Counted from the stretch's first letter, positions 39,001 to 51,913 are shown. The stretch is DNA of 64,000 bases from Mycogone perniciosa (GCA_025331125.1 JAOALB010000054.1:1-64000), one strand, 5' to 3'. Notes: generated by a model not told the origin, from the sequence alone. Numbers and translations: made by a program.

Positions 39001-41072
39001 TTAAGTCTATTACTATTAGTAGTAATATAATAATACTTTCTTTCCTTTAAATTAATTATTTTAACCTTTTAATTAAAGAAATAAACTATTAATTTATTAA
39101 ATTTTTTAAATAAAGCGTTTATCTAATCTTTAAGCTATAAAGATATATTTAGTTCTATAGGCATAAACTACTGCTCTTTCTGCCTTTTTAAAATTAGGCT
39201 TATTTCTAACTTAAATAAATTAAATATATGCCTAGTTTTAAAAGGCGTTTTTATAGATTTTTAAGAATAGGCTCTTTAAATATTAAATTCTATAAGTATT
39301 TTATTATAAAAGAGTATCTAGACTTTAATATATTTTAACTCTTTAAAATCATTAATTTCTTTAATTTCTTTAAAGGCTATTATTAATTAAAGCAGCTTTA
39401 ATAATATTACTTTAGTAATATTATAAGAATACAGTATAGCCGCCTTTTAATTTCTTTTATTAAACTTCTAATAAAAGTATTAATATTAAAGTAACTAATT
39501 TATTATAAATTATATTCCAATAAGCTTATAATAATAGAGATTTTAAAGTTGCGCAGTATATAACTTTAATTGTTTTTTATTATACTGCTTATAATGCTAT
39601 ATAAGCTTTTTTTAACTTTATTTTAATTAATATTTTCTTTAATAAAGATTTAAACTGTTTTCTATTCTTTTAGTTTTATAAATAGTTTTAAGTACCTCCT
39701 TTAATCTTTTATTAAAATTCCCTAGTCTTTTATCTTTTATTTATAATTCTTTAAAAACTAAAATATATTTTTACTATTAAATTTACTTATAAGATTAATC
39801 CCTATAAGTAGCTTTATTCTTTAAATGTTCTTACAAGCCTAAGCGAGGAAGAGGAACTTTTAAAATGGTATTTTCTTATTTTCTATTAAAGAATTTAATT
39901 TTTCCTTAACTTTTATTGTAATAGATTTAAAGGGTATTAATGTTAGGCTAGGTATATAATTAAATAATTCCTTTAATTAAAGTTTTAAAAAAGGGGTTAT
40001 ATTTAGTACTTTAATAATTAAAAGTTATTTATTTACTTTTAATCCCTTTATTTAAAGTTAAGATAAGCTGTTAAAGTTTTAATTAAATAGTCCTTTAATA
40101 ATAGAATACTATTTATTTTACTAGTTTAAGTTATTTAACTCGGATATTTAACTAATATAGGCGTATTTTTTTCTTAAGTAAAAAAGGGATATACTCCTTT
40201 AATAAAAGGGTTATAGCAGAGTATTCCTTTATAATAGTAAGTTTTTTTATAATAAAGAAAGGTTTTATTTATTTATTTAAGATAATAGAATTAACTGTTC
40301 TTTTGAGGATAATTTCCTTTATTAATACTGGTCTTACAGTATTAAATTATTATTTTTTCTGAGTCTCTTTTAAGTAACTTTAATATAGGTAAAGGTAGTC
40401 TATATATAAAAGATTATAAAAGTAAAAAAGATAGTGTTTTTATTAAAAGTTAAAGAAAGTTTAGTTAAAAAGGTCAATAAAACTAAAATAAAGTCTCTAT
40501 ATTAAGAGATTAAATAATTAATCTATTTCTTACTAGTTTTCTATAATTGCTTTACTAGCTGGCTTATAGGGTTATAAGCGAAATAAAAGTTGCGATAATA
40601 TATTGCTAGTTTAAAGGGAATTATATTATATAAAGCTAACTATTTAATTTATATATTTACTTTCACTATATTAACTAATTCTTTTATAATTTCCCTTAAT
40701 TCCTTAACCTTTTATTAGCAGGTATTATAGGCTAATAGTTACTTAATATTTCGTTTATTTATTATATTTTAGCGCATTATACTTAAGTTAACTAATCCTA
40801 ATTCCTATATTTCGGAAATTGCAACTAGATAACCTATATTTTTAGAATGAAATATTATATTAATTTATATTAACTGGCTGTAATAAAGGGTTTTTAGGCT
40901 ATTTCTTTTAGCTGATTGTCTTATATTTGCTTAAAGATTTATTAAAGTTAGCCTATAATTCTATTAGTAGTTAAATAAAAGTAGGTTTTAATAGTAGTAT
41001 AAAAGTGCCTTTAATAATTGCTTTCTGTAATGCAATCCCTAAGATTTCCCTTTATCTCAGTTATTAGTTTTA

Positions 41073-41208
41073 TTAAGGGGGAATCGGCGCTTTAAATATA
41101 TATATATATTAATAATAACTATAATAAAGCGCAGGAACCGCGCTTTTAATAAAACTATAAAGCTATAATTAAGTAATATAAAGACTAAAAGATACTGTGA
41201 ATTATTTA
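41073..41208 (-). repeat. family-E LTR, right copy, first part (split)
   Basis: The first 136 bp of the right LTR of the family-E element. It resumes at 47,729 directly after the Copia element. Joined, with one ATTTA copy removed, the two parts reproduce the uninterrupted LTR at 29,381 across the junction. Confidence 0.88.
41204..41208. repeat. Copia target-site duplication (ATTTA), left
   Basis: ATTTA precedes the left Copia LTR and recurs at 47,724-47,728. The empty site in the sister LTR (GAATTATTTAATTATAAT type) carries it once. Confidence 0.88.
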
Positions 41209-41788
41209 TGTTAAATTAACAAGGTTATAATAAACCTCATTTATATGCAGCTTCTAGGAAGCTGTATACAATGCAGCAATAAGGAAACGACTGAGAGTTT
41301 AGTTGGGTTAACAATGGATAAACAATTGAATTGTAACTAATCTAATAGCTAGAAGCTATAGAATATCTAGTGTATGTGCGGCTGGTGTAGAAGTGATTGT
41401 ATAAACAATAGCTTTGTCTTCTACTATAGTCCTCCGACTAGATAATAGGAATATAGCGGCAGAGTTGGGTTTGTGGCTTTATTCCTATTTTCCGCAAAAT
41501 TTATTTGTATAGGAAATCGGCCAAATCGACTCATGGCCATACAAACAGGAAACCATTTTAGTCAGATTTTTCACAATAGCCATTATGGCCATTGTATTGA
41601 GTCTAAGGTAGGCGGGATAGCTGGTCCTAGCTCAATTGTTATCGTTGAAGATAACAGAAATTTCCTGACTTACACCGAAGTTCCTCTGGAACTCGGTCCT
41701 AGCGTCGGGCCTAATTCCGGGTCTAGCCAGAATAGGAAGGTTACCCAAATACACTAAAATCCTTACTTTTTAGCCCTCCTTTTTAACA
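41209..41788 (-). repeat. Copia LTR, left (3')
   Basis: 580 bp from TGTTAAATTAAC to TTTTTAACA. It is the less mutated of the pair. A plus-strand open frame inside it (41,473-41,757) is incidental. Confidence 0.92.
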
Positions 41789-42098
41789 CTCCCTCTGGAA
41801 TAGATACTATCCTATATAACTTTAAAGTAAATATAGGATCTAGATATAGGAATCTAACTAGAACAAAAATAAAAAGGATAGGTAATATAGCTGAAAATAA
41901 TAAAGATAGCTAATAGCTATAAAATAGCTAATAACTATAAGAAGGGTAAGAACTTTAGGTATATACCTTAGGTAAAATCTTGAGATTAAAGAGACTTATA
42001 AAATTCCTTAATTTCGGACCTAGAAGAGGCTTAGTAAGCCTGTCGGCAACCATTTTACTAGTTTCCAGATAGCTGACTGTAATAACGCTATTTTTAAC

Positions 42099-42305
42099 CT
42101 ATTCCCTAATATAATTAAAACGCAATAAAGTATATTTTATTTGATTATAAAGGGTAGGGTTATTTGAGGTAGAGATAGCACCTTTGTTGTCGTTAAATAG
42201 AGAGATTGGCTGTATAATTGGTTGATCTACCTCTTTATATAGGCCAATAAGCCACTGAATCTCCCTAGTAGCTTCTATAAGAGCTATAAACTCTGCTTCT
42301 AGCAT
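42099..42305 (-). pseudogene. Copia RNase H remnant
   Basis: A 68-residue open stretch on the minus strand matches the Copia RNase H signature: EAEFIALIEATRE, then LFNDNKGAI and a closing FNYIRE, equivalent to the family's RYHFIRE. It sits ~310 bp before the 3' LTR, the expected place, and is followed by a stop. This is the longest surviving coding piece of the element. Confidence 0.85.
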
Positions 42306-44738
42306 AGAAAGACAGATAGTTAAGCCCCTTTTTGACTTCCAGCTAATTGGCCTATTAGCAACTATAATAATATAGCTATAAATTGATTTGCTTAATTCTT
42401 TATCCCCAGCAAAATTACTATTGCAATAACTAATAGGTATAGGACTAGATTTTCTATTATATTGAATAGCTAGATCCTAGGTATTATTTAAATACTGTAA
42501 TAGGTTGCGGGCTGCGTTTAAGTGCTCTTTATAAAGGCCTTGAAATTGTTTAGTTAGCTACTGGACTGGAAAGCTGGTATTTATTTAAGTATAAATTGTT
42601 AAGTAGATAATAGTACTAATAATAGCTTAAAAAAGCTTAGTATTAGCTTTATCCAGTTTAGTTATAGTTTTATTAGCTAAAATAGAGGGCTGTAAGGGTA
42701 ATTAGATAGGCTTAGAGTTTTAAAGGTTAAAAAACTCTATAGCTTTAGTAATATACTGTTTTTAGGAAAGCCAAAAAAGGCCTCTTTTTCTATCTTTAAT
42801 TATCTAAACCCTTAAAAAGAAAAAGGTAGGGCCTTTATCTTCTATAGCATAGACCTTATTAAAAGCTAGCTTTAACTGGGCTATAGCTTTTTTATCTAGT
42901 CTAATAAGAAGATAGTTATTTATATAAGTAATAATAAAAATACTGTTATATAGATTGTAGAGAATAGCAGAGTCAGAAATTAAAGGATTATATCCTAGTT
43001 TATTTCCTAAGGCTTATAGGGCCTATTGCCATTCTTTAAAGGACTGTTTTAGACTGTAAAGAGCTTTCTGTAACTGAATAACCTAATCTATATTAAGGTT
43101 ATAACCCAGCTTTCTAAGAATAGATTTAGTCTTAAAGGAAGCTTAACTAGCATAGTCTTTAAACCTTTCAGGAAAGTTAAGGAAGATAGTTTCTTTAAGT
43201 ATCCTATTAAAGAATACACTAATAAAGTTAATTTATTCGATTTCTTAGTTATAGATAATAGCTAAGGCTAATAAAAGCTGCCAGGTAAAAGGAATAGCTG
43301 TTAAGGCGAACGTTTAGTTGAAATCTATTCCTTCTAGTTGTTGAAAACCCCTAGCAACTAGCCTAGCTTTAAATTTTACTATTCTATTATTCTAGTCTTT
43401 TTTAGTCTTTAAGACTAATCGACTAGTAATAGGATTCCTGCTTTTAAGAATACTATTACGCTTAATAAAGGCAAAGGTATATTGTTCGACTAGCTAGTTA
43501 AATTCGCTATAAATCGCTCCTAGCCATTCAATTTTATTAGGATTATAAAATACTTACTTAAGCGTTTATAGGTCTTATACTGCAGCGGCTGGAAAAGTTA
43601 ACTTTCTAACGCTATTATAAAGAAAATAGGATATATCTATATCTATAAGATCCTCTATAACTGCAGAGTCTTATATAACTGGTATAGGAATAAAGGGAAT
43701 AGTAGTAGGTACTCCCTTTAAAATAAGGTTAGGGAGTAAAGGATTAATATCCCGAAAGCTAGGAATTATTTAATCTATAAAACCTAGCTTTATTTCTCCC
43801 TCTAATTCCTTATTATCCTAACCTGTAGTAGGCTTTAGAATTTAAAGCTTAGGAATCTTATCTTTATACAGCTTTATAGTTAACGATTTAAAGACTGTAT
43901 ATCTAGTTAGGATATAGATAAAGTAGGTATTATTACCTAAAACTGCTAATAGTCTCTTAGTTTCAGTCCTAGGGATTAATTTATAGCCTTTAGCCCTTTA
44001 TTCTTGCGGAATAAATACCTTACAATAAAAGCCAATAATCCTATATCTTCGCAGATTAGGTTTATAATCTTTATTAAAGTCTAAGTCTTTATATAATTTT
44101 TAATAAAGGGTAAAGTCCCTATTAGTAATAGCTGTATAGTTAATTAATTTAAAAACTGCAGTAATAATAAAATTTTAAAGATATAGTGGCAGGTTAACTG
44201 CTATAATAGTAGCCTATAGCTTATTTAATAAAACTTTAATAAAGCGTTCTATTAGACTATTCTGTTTATAAATATAAGGGCTGCTATAGGAATATATAAT
44301 TCCTAAAGAAAAGAACTAGGTTTAAAGTTCTTAATTAATTTCCTTTCCGCTATTATAGTAAAATTCCTTAAAATACTAGTTATACTGCGTTTTCAGGCTA
44401 TTTATAAAGCCTTATATAGTAGCTAAAAGGGTAGGTCCACTATAATCTTTTAAAAGGAATAGCCACCTATATCTTGATTTTCTATCGATAATTAAAAGAT
44501 TAATAGGGGCCTTGTTATAAGGCACTGGCTTTATAGAGAAAGTATTAGCTTCTAGACGATCTAGAGAGGCTAGTGGATCGGGAATTGGCTTTAAATTAAG
44601 CCTCCTAATAGCTTTTCCTTTATTACACGCTAGGCAATAGAATTCAGCCTCTTTAATAGAATTAAAGTTAGGAATTCCAGTAGTTATTTTAGCAGTCTTC
44701 TTTAGTAGACTTAAACTAATATAACCTAGTCTTTTATG

Positions 44739-44930
44739 CTATAAAAGGGCTAGATTTAGCAGCTTATAGCTAGAATTACTATTAATAATAGTATCTCCCT
44801 TTAATTTAAATAGCTTAACAATTTCTAAATCTTCAGTAATAGAGGATTCCTTAAGTATACAGGGCCTTTCCTCTATAAGGGTATCCTCTATAGGCTTATT
44901 CCCCCCTATTTCTTTAGGCAATAGGGGCAT
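44739..44930 (-). pseudogene. Copia pre-integrase remnant
   Basis: 63 open residues on the minus strand lead directly into LL-stop-HKRLG. That is the GAG-pre-integrase motif, with the usual W codon turned into TAG. Integrase zinc-finger cysteines (FYCLAC) follow further along the minus strand near 44,630. Confidence 0.7.
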
Positions 44931-47143
44931 ATAAGGCCCCTTTTCCTTTACTTGGCCTAGGGTTTCAGGGAGTTTAGAGAGATCCTTTCCTTTAAGATTA
45001 TTCTTTTTTATAAGCCTAGGACTAGATCTAGTTAGTTTTTTTAAAGCTGTTCCTTTTGGAATAGCGATATATTCCTAAGCCTTTTTTTTACTAATAGCAG
45101 GAATTTAAACCTGTATAGAGCTATAAGCTTTATAGCTATTTATATAGCTGTATAGTATAGTATATCCTTTAATTATAAGGAAAAAACTATATTTTAAGGG
45201 ATTTAATAGCTTTATTGGCTGTATAGTTTTTATAAAAAGAGTATTATACTATATATATCCTTTAGCTTAGTAATGCCTTAAACCACTTATAAGGTTTATA
45301 TTTAGCTATAGGCAATAAAGGGTATTTAATAATTTTATGTTTTTATAGTTATTATCTTTATTAAAGATAGTAAAAGTGGCTATACCTATTCCTTTAAAGG
45401 TAATAGGGCCCCCGCTAGTATAGACAATATTTAAGTCCCTATTATTAAGTCTATAGTCTATAAACTATTTCCTAGAATTAACTATATAAACTGTAGATCT
45501 AGTATTATATAATAAACTATCTTAAATAGAGAGTTTAAGGGGTTTAGGTTTTTTAAAAGATTTAAAAGGCTTAAAAGGATTAAAATACTTTTTTCCTTTT
45601 TTAGCGTTTAGGGTATATAAAAGATCTCAATTACTACCTAAACTGCTAATAAATTCAGTAAAAGACTCTCTTAATAGCTCTTTTAAGCTATACTCCCTAG
45701 TAGCTAGATAGTATATACTAGCAAAAGCAGTATCCTTTATAGTTTGCTTCTAGTTTTATTAATTCTTTTAATTTCTTTTCCTTTTATTAGAAATAGAAGC
45801 TGGCTTTTAATTAAAGGACTTAAAAGGGCCCGAGGCCTTATTAACTTTATATGCAGTAGAAGATAAATTCTTAGTCTCTTTTAATATATCTGCTATAAAG
45901 AACTAAATATTAAAACCTTTAGTAAATTGCTTAATAGCTCTACTAGATCTAATAGTTCTTTTAATTCTTTTAGCCTATTAAAGATAAGTCTTTTCTAGGG
46001 AATTTAAATATTAATTTACTTAATTTAGTATATTAATATTAACCCTTAAAATAGCTAGCTTAGCTAATAAGCCGTTAAAAGTAGCATTAAATTCAGTTAA
46101 AAATCCTTTATTATTATTATAATTTAATAAATGAAATTCCCTATAAAGGGAATCTCTTTATAGAGTATTAAAGTAACTATATTATCTCTTTAATACTAAA
46201 AATGCTTCTTTTAGGCTTTAAATCCAAGCAATAAATATAGCAGGAATAGCTGTTAAACTATTTTTAATTAATATAAGTAATAAAGCCTGTTTTAAATTAA
46301 ATAAAGAATCAGTAACTAAAGGATTTTCTATAAAAGTATAATAATCTATAGCCTTTAGTATAATGCTTAAAGACTGTTTCTATTAATTAAAGTTATTAGG
46401 GCCTATTAGCTTATAGCTTTCTAGAAAGCTATAAACCTTTTTTAATGCCTCTTTAATAAAACTATTATTTGAAGTAGAAATAGTATTTTAGGGTTAAAGA
46501 ATAAATAAAAATAGAATTTGGATTAATATAGGAATAGGAGTAGAAGCTTATATCGGCATTAAAATAAGGGCTATAGGATTAATTTATATTAGACTAGTAG
46601 TCTATTATTAAAGCTTTAATATAGTAGCAGCTAGGCTAGCTAGAGTGTTAGATAACTGAGTTATAGTATTATTTTAACCCTTTAACTGTACTTTAACTGT
46701 CTCAGTAAAAGCCTTCTATGCCTAAAGCTCTTATTTTATATTCTGCACTTAAATAAATAAATCCCTTTAATACTAGGGAAAGCTATTATCTTTAATTAAA
46801 GAAATAAGGCTACTAGGAGCTTTAATAGGTTAACTTATACTGCTATCAGACCTATATCCTATTAAAATAGGAAATATACTTTATAGTATATATAAATTAT
46901 TAAAAATAGTAAAAATAGTAGCAGTACTACTATAACTGCAACAGTATTTACAGTAAAAGTCTAAAAATAGCTTCTAGTAGCTATAATCTTAAAAATAATG
47001 CTTATATAAGCATTAAGATAAGTATTAGGATAAGCACTATAAAAACCCGCTATAAGTGCTGTAGTAGTATTAAAGGAAGTGCTGTAACCACTAGAAAAAT
47101 CTATTAATAAAGACCTAAGGAAAACTCTCCCAGGCTTATAACC

Positions 47144-47723
47144 TGTTAAATTAACAAGGTTATACTAAACTTTATTTATATACAGCTTTTAAGAAGCTGT
47201 ATATAATGCAGTAATAAGGAAACGACTAAGAGTCTAGTTAGGTTAACAATAGATAAACAATTGAATTGTAATTAATCTAATAGCTAGAAGCTATAGAATA
47301 TCTAGTGTATATGCGGCTAGTGTAGAAGTGATTTTATGAACAATAGCTTTGTCTTTTACTATAGTCCTCTGACTAGATAATAGGAATATAGCGGCAGAGT
47401 TGGGTTTATAGCTTTATTCCTATTTTCCGCAAAATTTATTTATATAGGAAATCGGCCAAATCGACTTATGGCCATATAAACAGGAAACCATTTTAGTTAG
47501 ATTTTTTACAATAGCCATTGTGGCCATTGTATTAAGTCTAGGGTAGGCGGGATAGCTGGTCCTAGCTTAATTGTTATTGTTGAAGATAACAGAAATTTCC
47601 TGACTTACACCGAAGTTCCTCCGGAACTCGGTCCTAGCGTCAGGCCTAATTCCGGGTCTAGCCAGAATAGAAAGGTTACCTAAATACACTAAAATCTTTA
47701 CTTTTTAGCCCTCCTTTTTAATA
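47144..47723 (-). repeat. Copia LTR, right (5')
   Basis: 580 bp, aligned without gaps of note to the left LTR. It differs mainly by transitions, including the terminal CA changed to TA. Confidence 0.92.
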
Positions 47724-47728
47724 ATTTA
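47724..47728. repeat. Copia target-site duplication (ATTTA), right
   Basis: The second copy of ATTTA, directly after the right Copia LTR. Confidence 0.88.
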
Positions 47729-47979
47729 ATTATAATATCTGCAGTTAAAAGCAATTAATAATTACCTCTTTACACTTTAATAGCTATAAGAATACAGGTA
47801 GGGGTAGTATATTAAAGGAGAATGCAGGTTAGTTATTATTAAACTAAGTCTATCTATTTATCTTTATAGTCTTATGCCTCCCTAATCTAGTAGTTACTTA
47901 ACTAAGCAATTAACTTTACTTAAATAGGCTAGTAAAAAGGACTATAAATGCATTAAGTATATTAGTTACCCCTAATAAA
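47729..47979 (-). repeat. family-E LTR, right copy, second part
   Basis: 251 bp completing the LTR begun at 41,073. It ends GTTACCCCTAATAAA, after which the LINE ORF2 resumes. Confidence 0.85.
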
Positions 47980-50900
47980 CTATATAGTATAATATAAAGA
48001 ATTCTAGACTTTCTTTTTAATAATAACCTAAATAAACTATAGTACCTGCCTATAAGTTTTAATATATATAAATAAAAAAGTAGAAATTTAAGTTAAATAA
48101 TTATTTACTAAAACTATTTAAGACCTCCTTTAAGTTTATATAAATAAAATTATAACTATTAACCTTTATAAAGAATATAGTATATTTAAAGCCTTTAATA
48201 CTTTATTTATATAGTTAGTTGCTAAAAACTATATAATAGTTAAAGACTTTAATACTATATACTCTTTATAGTAGGCAATTAATAACTGTAATTAAAGCGC
48301 ACTAATAGTTAACTAGGCCTTAAAAACCAGCCTTTCTCTCCTTAACCCCCTAAATACTTTAACCTATATATTAAGCAATACAATTAACCTGTATTCTTAA
48401 ATATACTATTAATAGAAACTATACTAAAAGATTACCTTTTTATTAACTTTAACTATATTATATTAAATATTATAATCTTAGCTTTAGTTTACTGCCTAAT
48501 ATTATTTAAAAGGCTAAAAGTAAAAAGGGATAATAATAAAGGATATTTCTTAGCTTTAATTAAAAAAGGGATTTTATTTATTCCCCCCCTTTAACTAATA
48601 GTAGCAGCTATAAATTAAACAGCTAAAGTATTACTCTCTCTCTTTTATAAATCTATAAAGATAATAAGCCGACTACTAGGTCAGCTACCTTTTAAACTAT
48701 AATAAAAAGCTAAATATAAAGAGAGCCACTAAGCTTTCTTAACAGCTAAAAGAACAGCAGTTATACTATTAAACGCCTATCTCTATAACACTTAAAAGAC
48801 CTTTAAAAAAACAGTAAAGAATATAAAAAGGGTATATTAGCGAGATATAATCGGTATAGTTAAAGAAAGTAAAGATATCTTTTATATAGCCCGCTAAGCT
48901 AGGCTAAAATTAATCTTTTAACTGCCGCTACTGTAAATAAACAACTAAGTCTTTACCTCCTAGGAAAAAAAGGCTATTACCTTTTATAACGCTATACTTA
49001 AAAGATATATAGCAGCTAATAATATTAAAAACTTATAAATCTTAATTAACTAATATTAAATTACACTTTTAATAATAGTCTCGCTAAAAGAAGTAGCAGT
49101 AGCTATAATATATATAAATAATATATTTTTAAGCGTTAATAATATAATAGTAAACCTTTTATATTTTTGCTAGCTAGTAATTAAAAAATATATCTACTCT
49201 TTTTATAAAATTTACTTTAAAACTAGGTATTATTTATTAGCTTTTAAATTAATTAAAGTAATAATAATCTTTAAGCTAAAAAAGAAAGATCTTTTATCCT
49301 TAAAGGCTTAAAGGCTAATCTCTCTCCTTTTATACCTAGGCAAAAGACTTAAACGCTTTATTATATAAAGGATAGTATATACTGCAATTAAATAGCAGGT
49401 ACTATATACTAAATAGGCTAGCGCCCTCTTTAAAAGATTAGGTATAAACTTAATTATAGCTTTAGTCTATAAAGTTAAGCTAGCTTTTTATAACAATAAA
49501 GTAGCGACTTTAATTATAACCAATATTTAAAAGGCCTTTAATATAGTCTATATTAACAGATTAATACTTTAATTATATAAATAAAGCTAGCTTAACTATA
49601 TAGCCTAATAGGCCCTTTCCTTTATAATAGACTATAAAGCTTAAATAAAACTATAAAATATAATAACTTAGCTGCTCCCTTTAAACTATAGTTTCCCTTA
49701 AAGGTTACTAGTATCTTTAATCCTTTTTCTACTCTATATAGCCTTAATATACTACCTACTCGCTGCCCCTGCCCAGCTTTATATAGCAGTAATTAAGTAA
49801 TCATTTATTAATAAGCTATAAAGATTTAGCTATATAAATAATATAGTATTGCTTTTTTATTAGTAATACCTTTAACTAGATAGTAGCTTAGGCAATAACT
49901 GCTTTTTAAAAGCTTTAATAATAGGGCAGCGATAATATAATATTGTTTAATCCTAGGAAAATAAAAGTAATACACTTTTTAAAACACTATATTTAAAATA
50001 ACCTGCTAGTAATATATAATAATACTGAAAAGACTACCTTTAAAAAAGGCGCAATTAAATAGCTTAGCGTTTTCCTTAACTAAAAGCTTAGCTTTAAAAT
50101 ATATATTAAAGAATAAATTATAAAAGCCTATATAGTAATAAATATACTCTAAGGCATTTTAAACTTTATATAAAAGGCTGCACTATACCTAATACACTAA
50201 GCAGTTTATATATATATTAAGCTAATACTTTACTATAAAGCAGAAATATAGTATAAAGGCTTAAAGGTATATAAAATATAATACCTCTTTAATTATATAA
50301 GCTTAGTTTTTAAAACAGCTATATAGGCAATCCTTTTAATATAAAAAATAACTTTTATATTAATTTTATATAAAAAAAGCAGGATCCCTTCAATAATATA
50401 ACTCTTTAATGCCTAAAAGCTTTAATTTACAGTTAAACTGCTATTACTAAACAACTAATACCCTCTAGTCTATAAAACCTGCCTTAACTAACGCCTATAT
50501 AGATATACTACTTTAACGCCTATAATAAAGTTACAGTAAACTATATAGTTTACTAAAAGCTGCCTAAAACTAACCCTTTTCCTTAAATTAATTAAATACT
50601 AAACCCTTTTCTTAAATAATAAAGTTAAAGCTATAAAGGAATTTAATAACTAAATAGCTATAATAGCACTTTAAGATATAATAGTATTTATAAATAGCTT
50701 ATACTTTAATATAAAAGTAGTTAACTATAGCTTTTTAATATAGTAAAACAGTAAAGAGATTATAAATAAATATAGTTAACTAGGCCTAGTAAAGGTATTT
50801 AATAGTAAAGCAGCTAAAGTATTAAAAGGATTTAAAGCTGCTTTAGCTAATAATAATAATATAGGGAATAGTATTATTTATTTAAATAATATAGCTATAA

Positions 50901-51540
50901 TATACTGCCTTAAAGGTATATTATTAAACTTATTATAATAAATCTTTATTAAGTTTTAAAGATTAAAGAATATATATAAAGAAAATATATATACTTAATA
51001 GTATTTAAGCTATTAAAGGATATAAGGCAATAAAGCTATAAACTAATTAGTAAAACGAAACTATAAACAATTAATATTATTTAATATAATACTTATATTT
51101 ACCTTCTTTTAATAAAAGGTAAAGGCAAAATTAAAAACTAGCTTTAAAAGCTAGTAAAAGGAGAATATACTTAATATATACTGCCTATTTAAATTAACTA
51201 TTAACCTAAAATGCCTTAAAGAATTAACAATTCTATAAAAAAAGCTTTATTATTTACTAGCTATTATATTTTAGTATAAGGACTTTGCGCAGTATTATAA
51301 ATACTTTTAGTATAAAAATATAATAATAAACTGCAGCTATAGTAAAAAAAAAGTATATAACTATATTTTCTATTACAGGAAGATTAGTAAAGTGCAGCGA
51401 TAAAGATTAGCCCTTTTAATTCATAAACCGACCTTCTATTTACTAAAGACTAGCTATAACTACTTCCTTTAAACAGCGCAGGCCTTTAGCTTCTTTACTA
51501 GAATATGCCCGCGCCACTAAAAAGCCTAATTAACCGCAAT
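47980..51540 (+). pseudogene. LINE ORF2: endonuclease, reverse transcriptase, RNase H
   Basis: This is the replication protein of the Tad-like LINE, broken by RIP. In order on the plus strand: the APE-type endonuclease rest (VKDFNTIYSL near 48,245, equivalent to GDFNxxxxLW); reverse transcriptase from about 48,950 to 50,000, with a LVYKVKLAFYNNK segment near 49,465-49,500 and YINNIVLLFY near 49,830-49,860, the mutated FADD-type catalytic box; RNase H around 50,680-51,050; and a C-terminal Cys/His stretch near 51,320-51,400. Length fits an intact Tad ORF2 once the 5' stub at 29,271 is added. Stops are TAG/TAA at W/Q positions. Confidence 0.78.
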
Positions 51541-51877
51541 ATAAATTATAATACTAATTGTTTAATTCTTTCTTTTATCTCTCTTTTATCCTATAAAGGA
51601 TTTTACTTGCGGCCTAATACTAAGCCTCCTTTTAATCGGTAAAGGCTAACCCCCTGCTATAGCTAACTACAGTTACCTAATATACTACGCGAGATTCGCG
51701 CGACTCCTCAACCCGCTAACGGGAGAAGAGCTAGAAGACTATGCCCTTTAAGGCGACAAAATGCTATATAGGGGAACTTATGTGTTTATTAGTAATACTG
51801 TAGCTAGTCCTAGCATAGCACGTCCTTTTGCCCTACTGGGATTGGTGGCCTTTGCTATCGGACGTTAATGGTATATT
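51541..51877 (+). other. LINE 3' UTR
   Basis: Composition returns to normal over this stretch, with several intact CG-rich blocks. No coding sequence. It leads into the AATC repeat that ends the element. Confidence 0.6.
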
Positions 51878-51897
51878 AATCAATCAATCAATCAATC
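51878..51897 (+). repeat. (AATC)5 tail of the LINE
   Basis: Five AATC units followed directly by the right target duplication. It replaces the poly(A) tail common in LINEs. Confidence 0.85.
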
Positions 51898-51898
51898 A

Positions 51899-51913
51899 GG
51901 TTACCCAGACAGC
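51899..51913. repeat. LINE target-site duplication, right
   Basis: GGTTACCCAGACAGC is the partner of 27,617-27,631. The single C-to-T change lies in a CpA context. Confidence 0.85.

Larger units (their letters stand above)
41209..47723 (-). mobile_element. Copia LTR retrotransposon, complete, nested in a Gypsy LTR
   Basis: 6,515 bp with two 580-bp LTRs and a 5-bp target duplication (ATTTA). It is on the minus strand: a purine run (CCAGAGGGAG) adjoins the left LTR, and the domains run right to left. Seen on the minus strand are a gag region (right side, about 47,000-45,600), a GAG-pre-integrase block HKRLG near 44,740 and integrase to about 44,000. RT follows with LVARGFQQLEGIDFN near 43,320 and RNase H at 42,099-42,305 (EAEFIALIEATREIQWL, DNKGAI). 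It is less mutated than its host element: LTR pairs stay easily alignable, though stops break all domains. It is the youngest layer of this nest. Confidence 0.92.
29381..47979 (-). mobile_element. Gypsy family E, ~12.1 kb, contains nested Copia
   Basis: An LTR retrotransposon on the minus strand, inserted in the endonuclease part of the LINE ORF2. Its left (3') LTR is 29,381-29,768. Its right (5') LTR is 41,073-41,208 plus 47,729-47,979, interrupted by the Copia element. Reading down the minus strand come a gag region (about 41,070-38,400), then RT (about 36,480-35,800), RNase H and integrase, with a GPF-like module near 33,900, and then ~3.9 kb of extra sequence before the 3' LTR. Without the Copia insert it is ~12.1 kb, about twice the usual fungal Gypsy length. 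RIP stops are everywhere. I could not find a convincing target duplication. Confidence 0.8.
27632..51898 (+). mobile_element. Tad-like LINE, split by nested LTR elements
   Basis: A non-LTR retrotransposon bounded by a 15-bp target duplication. Its 5' part (UTR, ORF1, start of ORF2) is 27,632-29,380. Its 3' part (rest of ORF2 and UTR) is 47,980-51,898. It ends in five AATC units (51,878-51,897) rather than poly(A). Between the parts lies the family-E Gypsy element carrying a Copia element. Without the insert the LINE is ~5.7 kb, a normal size for the Tad group. The first ~150 codons and the 3' UTR are little mutated; the coding middle is heavily RIP-affected. Confidence 0.85.

Noticed and set aside
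41473..41757. 94-codon plus-strand frame
   Set aside because: It lies wholly inside the Copia LTR, antisense to the element, and is broken in the second LTR.
29381..47979. Target-site duplication for Gypsy E (TTTAT / ACTAT)
   Set aside because: The flanking pentamers do not match, and TTTAT also precedes the LTR internally, so it is not evidence of a duplication.
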